Shown: one piece after another, positions 22,591 to 28,265 of the stretch
How the letters are laid out: the number at the start of each line of letters is the position of its first letter
How positions within the stretch are numbered: the stretch's first letter is position 1
Assembly (NCBI GenBank): GCA_023266695.1
Contig: JAHFPO010000009.1
Coordinates: 1-28,265 of the forward strand
Direction of reading: 5' to 3'
Length of the DNA stretch: 28,265 bases
From: Hyphomicrobiales bacterium
GTDB taxonomy: Bacteria; Pseudomonadota; Alphaproteobacteria; Rhizobiales; Xanthobacteraceae
The notes under the pieces: generated by a model
What the model was told of the DNA's origin: nothing
The model's database searches: none
The model's input: only the letters and a program-made list of their open reading frames with translations
Program-made: the position numbers and the translations under genes

Positions 22591-23073
22591 ATGCGGCTTC
22601 TCATCGCGGCGGTCGGACGCCTCAAGAGCGGCCCCGAGCGTCTCCTGATCGAGCGCTATCTCGAGCGCGCCAATGCCGCCGGTCGCGCGGTCGGGCTTGC
22701 TCCCGTAGATGTGATCGAGGTTCCGGAAAGCATCGCCCGTCGCTCCGCCGACCGGATCGCAGAGGAAGGATCGGCACTCAACGCCGCCGTCCCTAAGGGT
22801 ACGCGCCGAATCATCCTCGATTCCCGCGGCCGTAATCTCACCAGCGAGGATTTCGCCGTCCGCCTGGCCGCCTGGCGCGACGGCGGCCCCACGGCGGCCG
22901 TATTTCTCATCGGCGGCGCCGACGGCCTCGCCGAGACGCTCGGCAAGGGCGCCGACCTGGTGCTTGCCTTCGGTTCTGCCACTTTTCCGCACCAGATCAT
23001 GCGTATTCTCTTGGCGGAACAGATTTACCGCGCTCTCACCATCCTTGCGGGACATCCCTATCATCGCGGCTGA
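22591..23073 (+). CDS. rlmH: 23S rRNA pseudouridine-1915 N3-methyltransferase
   Basis: SPOUT-class methyltransferase that modifies pseudouridine 1915 of 23S rRNA on assembled ribosomes. It has 160 residues. The knot region shows FLIGGADGL (SAM loop) and the C-terminal FPHQIMRILLAEQIYRALTI and HPYHRG, which are diagnostic. Start ATG at 22591, 21 bp after rsfS, with a weak ribosome-binding site. Its TGA overlaps the next ATG as TGATG. Confidence 0.97.
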   Translation: MRLLIAAVGRLKSGPERLLIERYLERANAAGRAVGLAPVDVIEVPESIARRSADRIAEEGSALNAAVPKGTRRIILDSRGRNLTSEDFAVRLAAWRDGGPTAAVFLIGGADGLAETLGKGADLVLAFGSATFPHQIMRILLAEQIYRALTILAGHPYHRG

Positions 23074-24416
23074 TGATGATTCGCCCTTCCCACACATTCG
23101 AGCCCATGGCTTCACCCAATCTCGGTGGGATCGCGGCTGTCGCCGCGCTCACCCTCGCTGCCGTGTTCCTCCCCGCCGCGGGTGCCGGCGCCCAGCAGGC
23201 GATCCCTCCCGGCAGCGCCCGCGAGCTCGAGAAGGCCGAGCGCCAGCGCGAGCTCGAAATCCTGCGTGGAGAACTCGCCCGCACCAAGGAAGCCGAGGCC
23301 AAGCGTAAGGCCGAGATCGATGCGATCAAGGGCGACCGCAAGAAGTTCGCCCAAACGCTGCTCGATACCGCGGCGCACATGCGCGCGATCGAGAAGAAGC
23401 TCGCCGCCACCGAGGCGCGTCTCGCCCCGCTCGATGCTCGCGAGATCGAGATTCGCCGTTCGCTCGATTCCCGCCGCGGCGTGCTCGCCGATGTGCTGGC
23501 CGCCCTCACGAGGCTGGGGCGCCAGCCGGCGCCGGCGCTGATTCTTCGGCCCGAGGACGCGCTCGAATCGGTACGCTCGGCGATCCTGCTCGGCGCCGTT
23601 ATCCCCGAGTTGCGGGCCAAGGCCGAAGCGCTTGCCAAGGATCTTGCCGAACTGGCCCGCGTTCGCCGCGAGATCGCCGCCGAGCGCGATGCGCTCAATG
23701 CCGACCGCGCCGCGCTCGATGAGGAACACCAGCGGATCACCGCGCTGATCGACGAGCGCCAACGCGGTCAGGTCGAGAACGAGAAGGCGCTCGAAAGCGA
23801 ACGCGCCCGTTCACTCGCGCTCTCAAAACAAGTCGAATCGGTGAGCGATCTCGTCACCCGCATGGAGAAGGAGATCGCGAGTGCCGCCCGCGCCGCCGAA
23901 GCGGCCCGCCGGCAAGCCGACGCCAGGCCCTCGCCCGCGGCGCTTTCCGACCCCGGCCGGATCACCCCGGCCATCCCCTTCACCCAGGCCAAGGGCCGCC
24001 TCCCCTTGCCGGTGACGGGAACGCGCTTGCGTGAATACGGCGCCCCCGACGGGCTCGGTGGCTCGGAGAAAGGGCTATCGGTCTCGGCCCGTCCCGGCGC
24101 CCAGGTTACCGCCCCTTGCGATGGCTGGGTCGTTTATACCGGGTTGTTCCGGTCCTACGGCCGGCTATTGATCATCAATGCCGGCGGCGGATATCATGTG
24201 CTCCTGGCAGGTATGGAACGGATCACCGTCGATCTCGGGCAGTTCGTGCTCACCGGCGAGCCCGTAGCGGTGATGGGAAACGGTCCTCGAATGGCCTCCA
24301 CCACGGAGGCGGGCTCCCCACAACCGATCCTCTATGTCGAGTTCCGCAAGGACGGAAACTCGATCGATCCGAGTCCCTGGTGGGCGGTGACTGAAGAAGA
24401 AAAGGTCCGCGGATGA
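23073..24416 (+). CDS. EnvC-like protein: coiled coil plus degenerate LytM (M23) domain
   Basis: Predicted periplasmic activator of peptidoglycan amidases in cell division, 447 residues. A signal peptide spans about 12-42 (ending GAGAQQA); the ATG at 23106 would give a tidier signal sequence. Residues about 45-290 are a long charged coiled coil with heptad Leu/Ala and few breaks. The C-terminal 320-430 is a LytM fold (GAQVTAPCDGWVVYTG, VLTGEPVAVMGNG, ILYVEFRKDGNSIDP). The zinc ligands are missing: the HxxxD motif reads EKGLS and HxH reads LYV. It should therefore be a non-enzymatic regulator like EnvC rather than a hydrolase. ATGA overlap with ctpA downstream. Confidence 0.92.
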   Translation: MMIRPSHTFEPMASPNLGGIAAVAALTLAAVFLPAAGAGAQQAIPPGSARELEKAERQRELEILRGELARTKEAEAKRKAEIDAIKGDRKKFAQTLLDTAAHMRAIEKKLAATEARLAPLDAREIEIRRSLDSRRGVLADVLAALTRLGRQPAPALILRPEDALESVRSAILLGAVIPELRAKAEALAKDLAELARVRREIAAERDALNADRAALDEEHQRITALIDERQRGQVENEKALESERARSLALSKQVESVSDLVTRMEKEIASAARAAEAARRQADARPSPAALSDPGRITPAIPFTQAKGRLPLPVTGTRLREYGAPDGLGGSEKGLSVSARPGAQVTAPCDGWVVYTGLFRSYGRLLIINAGGGYHVLLAGMERITVDLGQFVLTGEPVAVMGNGPRMASTTEAGSPQPILYVEFRKDGNSIDPSPWWAVTEEEKVRG

Positions 24417-25747
24417 TGCGCAGAACGTCGCTGTTTATCTTTGGTGCTGCGGTCGGCGCGTTGCTGGCCATAGCCGCGATCCAACCCCGCGTCCTGCTCG
24501 GCGCCACCGCCAAGGCCGCGAGCTCGGATACGTACCGGCAACTCAATTTGTTCGGCGACATTTTCGAGCACGTGCGTGCTCAATTTGTCGAGAAGCCGGA
24601 CGATGCCAAACTGATCGAGTCGGCGATCAACGGAATGCTCAGCTCGCTCGATCCGCACTCGGCCTTCCTCAACATCAAGAACTTCCGCGACATGCAGACG
24701 CAGACCCGCGGCGAGTTTGGCGGCCTCGGCATCGAGGTCACCATGGAGAACGGGCTGGTGAAGGTGGTATCGCCGATGGACGGCACGCCGGCCTACCGCG
24801 CCGGTATTCAGCCGAACGACCTCATCACCCATCTCGACAACGAGCCGGTGAAGGGTCTCACCCTCGAGCAGGCCGTCGACAAGATGCGCGGACCGGTGAA
24901 TTCGTCGATCAACCTGCGCATCTCGCGCAAGGATGTGGAAAAGCCGATCGAGGTCAAGATCGTCCGCGAGATCATCTCGATCAGGAACGTGCGTGCCCGG
25001 GTCGATGGCAACGACATCGGCTATGTACGCATCACCAGCTTCCAGGGCGAGCGCACGCTTGAACAGCTCAAGACGGGGGTCGCCGACATTCAGAAGCAAA
25101 TACCCGCCGACAAGCTCAAGGGCTACATCATCGATCTGCGCAACAACGGCGGCGGATTGCTCGATCAGGCGATCGCAGTCTCCGACGCCTTCCTGGAGCG
25201 CGGCGAAATCGTCTCCACCCGCGGCCGCAAACCGGACGACACCCAGCGTCACAATGCGCGGCCGGGCGACATTACCAATGGCAAGCCGCTGATCGTCCTC
25301 ATCAACGGCGGCGCGGCCTCCGCCTCCGAGATCGTCGCCGGCGCCTTGCAGGACCACAAGCGCGCGACGCTTCTCGGCAGCCGCTCGTTCGGCAAGGGTT
25401 CGGTGCAGACCGTGATCCCGATCGGCTCCTATGGGGCCTTGAAGCTCACCACCGCACGCTACTTCACGCCGGCTGGCCGCTCGATCCAAGCCAAGGGCAT
25501 CTCGCCCGACATCGAGCTGATCCAGGATCTGCCCGACGAGCTCAAGGGCAAGATCGAGACCAGGGGCGAATCCTCCCTGCGCGGCCATTTGAAGAACGGC
25601 GAGGAGGAGGAAAAGGGCGGCTCTCCCGCTTATGTGCCGCCCGATCCGAAAGACGACAAGCAGCTCAACTTCGCTTTCGAGTTGCTGCGCGGCACGCAGA
25701 AAAACAGCGCTTTTCCGCCGAACTCCAAGGCGGCGGTTCCGAACTGA
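24413..25747 (+). CDS. ctpA: Carboxyl-terminal processing protease (S41)
   Basis: Periplasmic serine protease of 444 residues that trims or degrades envelope proteins, probably including peptidoglycan hydrolases. The N-terminus is a membrane anchor or signal (8-29). A PDZ domain covers about 95-175 (FGGLGIEVTMENG, GIQPNDLITHLDNEPV). The S41 core has LRNNGGGLLDQA and the Ser-Lys dyad, Ser303 in ASASEI and Lys328 in GKGSVQ. The C-terminal 50 residues are charged and low-complexity. It directly follows and overlaps the EnvC-like gene, a pairing seen in other proteobacteria, and is followed by a strong terminator. Confidence 0.96.
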   Translation: MMRRTSLFIFGAAVGALLAIAAIQPRVLLGATAKAASSDTYRQLNLFGDIFEHVRAQFVEKPDDAKLIESAINGMLSSLDPHSAFLNIKNFRDMQTQTRGEFGGLGIEVTMENGLVKVVSPMDGTPAYRAGIQPNDLITHLDNEPVKGLTLEQAVDKMRGPVNSSINLRISRKDVEKPIEVKIVREIISIRNVRARVDGNDIGYVRITSFQGERTLEQLKTGVADIQKQIPADKLKGYIIDLRNNGGGLLDQAIAVSDAFLERGEIVSTRGRKPDDTQRHNARPGDITNGKPLIVLINGGAASASEIVAGALQDHKRATLLGSRSFGKGSVQTVIPIGSYGALKLTTARYFTPAGRSIQAKGISPDIELIQDLPDELKGKIETRGESSLRGHLKNGEEEEKGGSPAYVPPDPKDDKQLNFAFELLRGTQKNSAFPPNSKAAVPN

Positions 25748-25768
25748 CGGCCCTGCGTTGGCTGGCCT

Positions 25769-25803
25769 GAAACCCCCGTCCGGCAGCATCCGGACGGGGT
25801 TTC
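25769..25803 (+). terminator. Intrinsic terminator after ctpA
   Basis: A long hairpin starting GAAACCCC and ending GGGGTTTC, with 14 pairs and a single extra C in the left arm and a loop CAGCAT, lies 21 bp after the ctpA stop. It is followed by GCTTGTT. It is the most stable-looking terminator in the window and marks the likely end of the rplU-to-ctpA run. Confidence 0.75.
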
Positions 25804-25853
25804 GCTTGTTCCCGCGTGTTAGACTGCTTGCGATTCGTTCAAGGGATCGCGAC

Positions 25854-27035
25854 GTGGCGGCGGACGATCTCGGCACACCCTTAGGTTCCGGCCGGACCAA
25901 GCGCGCCGGCAAGCGCTTGTCCGTGCCGATGCTGCCGTTCATTACCGGCACTCTTGCTTCCGTCATCGCGCTCGCGCTGTTGTGGCTCGTCTTGGTCGAC
26001 AACCCGCTCGGCGGCGAGCCGAAAGCCGTGGTGGCGATCGAGCCTCCGAAAGCAGAAGCAGCACGATCTCCGGCGCTCGCTGCCCGTCCGCCCGACAACA
26101 ACGTTCGCAGCGCGGAAAGCACATCGCCCGGTGCGCAGACTGTCACCATCATCGACGGCAAGAGCGGCGCCCGCAAGGAAGTCGCCGTGCGCGGCAACGA
26201 TTCGGCCGATGAGCCGGTTGGCACGGCACCGCCCCTCGACGTTCGGCTCGCCGAATCTGCGCGCCATGGCGTGATCCCGCGCATGGCCCCCGACGGCGCG
26301 CGGCCGCTCGACGTGTATGCGCGCACGAGCGCGACCGCGGCCGGCGACCGCAAGGGCCCGCGCATCGCCATCGTCGTCGGCGGGCTCGGCATCGGGGCGA
26401 GCGCGACCAACGATGCGATCACCAAGCTTCCCGACGTCGTCACCCTCGCCTTCGCGCCCTATGGCGTCGATCTTTCCCGCTGGGTCGCGCGGGCGCGCGG
26501 CGCCGGGCACGAGATCCTGCTGCAGCTGCCGATGGAACCCTTCGACTATCCGGACAATGATCCGGGGCCGCAGACTCTGCTCTCCTCGCTGCCGTCCGAA
26601 CAGAATCTCGACCGGCTCTACTGGTTCCTCAGCCGCTTCCAGGGCTATGTCGGGGTGACCAATTTCATGGGTGCGCGCTTCACCGCGAGCGAAACGGCGC
26701 TTTCCCCGGTGCTCGGCGACCTCGCCAAACGTGGGCTTCTCTATCTCGACGACGGCTCCTCCCCGCGCAGCCTGGCGCAAAAGGTCGCGGTCAGTTCCAA
26801 GATTCCGTTCCTCAAGGCCGATCTCGTCGTCGACTCGACTCCGAACTGGTCCGAGATCGACGCCGCGCTGGAACAGCTCGAGAAGCTCGCGGCCGAGCGC
26901 GGCTTCGCCGTCGGCACGGCGAGCGCGCTGCCGGTGTCGTTGGAACGGATCGCGCGCTGGGCAAAGGCGGCGGAGGCGCGCGGCATCCGCATCGTGCCCT
27001 TGAGCGCGCTCGTGCTCAAGGCTAAGCAGAGCTGA
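25854..27035 (+). CDS. Divergent polysaccharide deacetylase family protein (YibQ-like)
   Basis: A 393-residue inner-membrane-anchored periplasmic protein. One membrane helix lies at about 25-50 (FITGTLASVIALALLWLVLV) with the basic stretch RTKRAGKR before it. A Pro/Ala-rich linker follows, then a deacetylase-like (beta/alpha)7 domain from about 165 (IAIVVGGLGIGASATNDAI, LAFAPYG, GHEILLQLPMEPFDYP, LYLDDGSS). The first metal-binding Asp of active deacetylases is replaced here (VVGGLG where relatives have DDxG), and activity is uncertain. The start is GTG at 25854 because AAGGGA lies 7 bp upstream and VAADDLGTPLG matches the N-terminus I recall. It is the usual partner downstream of ctpA. Confidence 0.9.
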   Translation: MAADDLGTPLGSGRTKRAGKRLSVPMLPFITGTLASVIALALLWLVLVDNPLGGEPKAVVAIEPPKAEAARSPALAARPPDNNVRSAESTSPGAQTVTIIDGKSGARKEVAVRGNDSADEPVGTAPPLDVRLAESARHGVIPRMAPDGARPLDVYARTSATAAGDRKGPRIAIVVGGLGIGASATNDAITKLPDVVTLAFAPYGVDLSRWVARARGAGHEILLQLPMEPFDYPDNDPGPQTLLSSLPSEQNLDRLYWFLSRFQGYVGVTNFMGARFTASETALSPVLGDLAKRGLLYLDDGSSPRSLAQKVAVSSKIPFLKADLVVDSTPNWSEIDAALEQLEKLAAERGFAVGTASALPVSLERIARWAKAAEARGIRIVPLSALVLKAKQS

Positions 27036-27075
27036 CGCCACTTCAGCGCCCCATTTGCTTACGCCCACGGCTTTC

Positions 27076-27594
27076 ATGGCTCGCTACGAGGAGCTTCCCT
27101 ACCGTCCTTGCGTCGGCATGATGCTCATCAACCGCGCGGGGCTCGTCTTCATCGGCTGCCGCACCGGCGGACCCGAGCATATGGACGGCACCCATGCCTG
27201 GCAGATGCCGCAGGGTGGGGTCGACGAGGGCGAGAACACCTACAAGGCGGCGCTGCGCGAGCTTTACGAGGAGACCAACGTGCGCTCGGTTTCGCTCCTC
27301 GCGGAGTCGAAGGATTGGTATTTCTATGACATCCCCCGCGAGCTCGCGAGCAAGGCCTGGAGCGGCAAGTATCGCGGCCAGAAGCAGAAATGGTACGCGC
27401 TGCGCTTCACCGGCGACGACAGCGAGATCGACATCGCCCATCCCGCCGGCGGAAAGCACGAGCCCGAATTCGCCGAATGGCGATGGGAGAAAATGGAGCG
27501 CCTGCCCGCAATGATTATTCCGTTCAAGCAGAAGGTCTATGAGCAGGTGATCGAGGAGTTCCGGCAATTCGGGGCGCGAGCGGCACAGTCTTGA
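27076..27594 (+). CDS. rppH: RNA pyrophosphohydrolase (Nudix)
   Basis: Removes pyrophosphate from mRNA 5' ends to start RNase E-dependent decay. It has 172 residues. The Nudix box lies at 47-69, with GGVDEGE and RELYEETNV; the usual Gly near its end is Asn. The start MARYEELPYRPCVGMMLINR and WYFYDIPRELASK and KYRGQKQKWYALRF are typical of the bacterial RppH/alphaproteobacterial Ap4A hydrolase group. The ATG at 27076 is chosen by homology; no clear ribosome-binding site is visible, and a TTG seven codons upstream is open. It converges on atpC with 15 bp between stops. Confidence 0.95.
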   Translation: MARYEELPYRPCVGMMLINRAGLVFIGCRTGGPEHMDGTHAWQMPQGGVDEGENTYKAALRELYEETNVRSVSLLAESKDWYFYDIPRELASKAWSGKYRGQKQKWYALRFTGDDSEIDIAHPAGGKHEPEFAEWRWEKMERLPAMIIPFKQKVYEQVIEEFRQFGARAAQS

Positions 27595-27609
27595 AACGAG
27601 CCTCGCCGG

Positions 27610-28026
27610 TCAGTGCCGCGATACGCCCGCTTCGCCGAGCGCCGCCGCGACCGCGTTAAGCTGATCGAGCCGTTCGACCGCCTTCCAGCGCGCCGCCTCG
27701 TCCTTCGCCTCGGCGACTTCTTCCTCCGCCTTGCGCAGGCCGGCGGCGAACTCCTCCCGGTCGAGCTCCTCGACCACCACCGCGGTCTCGGCGAGCACGG
27801 TGAGGCCTTTCGGATTCACCTCGGCGAAGCCGTCGCTCACATAGAGGCGCTTGGCGCCGCCGCCTTCCCTGATCGTGAGAATGCCGGGCCGGAGCGTGGA
27901 GACGAACGGCGCGTGGCCGGCGAGCACGCCGAAATCGCCTTCCGATCCCGGTACGTCGACCTGCTCGACCTCGCCGGAAAAGACCAGCCGCGTGGGCGAA
28001 ACGAGCTCGAACGGGAAGGTCGCCAT
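27610..28026 (-). CDS. atpC: ATP synthase F1 epsilon subunit
   Basis: Central-stalk subunit of the F1 motor that couples rotation and inhibits ATP hydrolysis. It has 138 residues. The N-terminal beta-sandwich begins FPFELVSPTRLVFSGEVEQVDVPGSEGDFGVLAGHAP and includes LYVSDGFAEV, which is diagnostic. The C-terminal part (about 85-135) is the two-helix arm, rich in Glu, Ala and Arg. The ATG at 28024-28026 is set by homology; an upstream start would run into the neighbouring gene. In most genomes the gene just upstream is atpD, but here a small membrane protein gene ends 13 bp before it. Confidence 0.96.
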   Translation of the reverse strand: MATFPFELVSPTRLVFSGEVEQVDVPGSEGDFGVLAGHAPFVSTLRPGILTIREGGGAKRLYVSDGFAEVNPKGLTVLAETAVVVEELDREEFAAGLRKAEEEVAEAKDEAARWKAVERLDQLNAVAAALGEAGVSRH

Positions 28027-28039
28027 CGCCAGCCGCCAC

Positions 28040-28265
28040 TTACAGCTTGATCTTGCCGCGCTCGACCGCGAAGCCGAAGCCGAGGCCAAGCGCGCCGCCG
28101 ATGAGCGTGAGCAGCGCGATGTGCTGAACCTGGCTCGAGGTCAACTCCTGGTCACGGCGCGACGAGATGCCTTTGCCCGTGATCTCGATATTCAGCGGCC
28201 CGATCCTGATTTCGGCGGATCCGGGCCGCGTGGCGTAGCCGACGAGCGCGCCCGCCAGGACGCCG
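28040..28265 (-). CDS. Small two-helix membrane protein, partial (5' end beyond window)
   Basis: An open frame on the minus strand enters from the right edge and ends at TAA 28040-28042. The visible 74 residues start GVLAGALVGYATRP, then a polar segment GSAEIRIGPLNIEITGKGIS, then SSQVQHIALLTLIGGALGLGFGFAVERGKIKL. This predicts two membrane segments joined by a loop of about 35 residues, with a basic C-terminus. No family is recognised. Reading-frame quality (third-position G/C) and the 13-bp spacing to atpC support a real, co-transcribed gene. Confidence 0.6.
   Translation of the reverse strand, partial: GVLAGALVGYATRPGSAEIRIGPLNIEITGKGISSRRDQELTSSQVQHIALLTLIGGALGLGFGFAVERGKIKL

Noticed and set aside
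24332..26443. 703-codon open frame antisense to ctpA and the YibQ-like gene
   Set aside because: It runs opposite two well-identified genes, is low in recognisable motifs and reflects high GC in the sense codons.

Overview
The window (about 28.3 kb, GC-rich, densely coded) looks like chromosomal DNA of an alphaproteobacterium, most likely of the order Hyphomicrobiales (Rhizobiales). The evidence is gene order and family types: a phaB-phaA pair divergent from phaR; a zur/mtgA/rpmF group; rplU with a long Lys/Ala-rich tail; the run rplU-rpmA-GNAT-obgE-proB-proA-nadD-rsfS-rlmH-envC-like-ctpA-yibQ-like-rppH; and atpC convergent with rppH. No insertion sequence, prophage, CRISPR array or integrase was seen.

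Left third (1-10.2 kb). A polyhydroxybutyrate (PHB) module opens the window: acetoacetyl-CoA reductase (partial) and acetyl-CoA acetyltransferase on the minus strand, with the PHA-responsive repressor PhaR divergent. A PAS-GGDEF-EAL protein with a degenerate GGDEF signature converges on phaR. Then come a small uncharacterised protein, a four-helix membrane protein, ribosomal protein L32, the glycosyltransferase MtgA and a Zur-type regulator (all minus except the small protein). A plus-strand set follows: patatin-like phospholipase, macro-domain hydrolase and RluA-type pseudouridine synthase. The last overlaps the 3' end of a convergent glucokinase gene.

Middle (10.2-16.3 kb) is the least conventional part. 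It holds an exported protein of unknown family with its own good promoter, a FadB/FadJ-type fatty-oxidation enzyme whose C-terminus seems cut short exactly where it meets that unknown gene, a short 7-bp tandem repeat, a DUF3307-like membrane protein, a membrane-anchored cyclic-nucleotide-binding-domain protein, a beta-keto acid cleavage enzyme (BKACE/DUF849) and tRNA-Ser(CGA).

Right part (16.3-27.6 kb) is one long plus-strand run of housekeeping genes. It covers ribosomal proteins L21 and L27, ribosome-associated functions (ObgE, RsfS, RlmH), proline synthesis (ProB, ProA), NAD synthesis (NadD), envelope maintenance (EnvC-like factor, CtpA protease, YibQ-like divergent deacetylase) and RNA 5'-end processing (RppH). 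Many junctions overlap (ATGA, GTGA, TGATG), suggesting translational coupling. Likely transcription breaks are hairpins after rpmA and after ctpA. The window ends with minus-strand atpC and, 13 bp upstream of it, the 3' part of a small two-helix membrane protein gene.

I found no clearly new multi-gene system. The items most worth following are the orphan exported protein beside the shortened FadB-like enzyme, candidate PhaR-type TTGC/GCAA operators (one at the promoter of the patatin-like gene), the GGDEF-degenerate/EAL-intact protein next to the PHB genes, and the small membrane protein just upstream of atpC.
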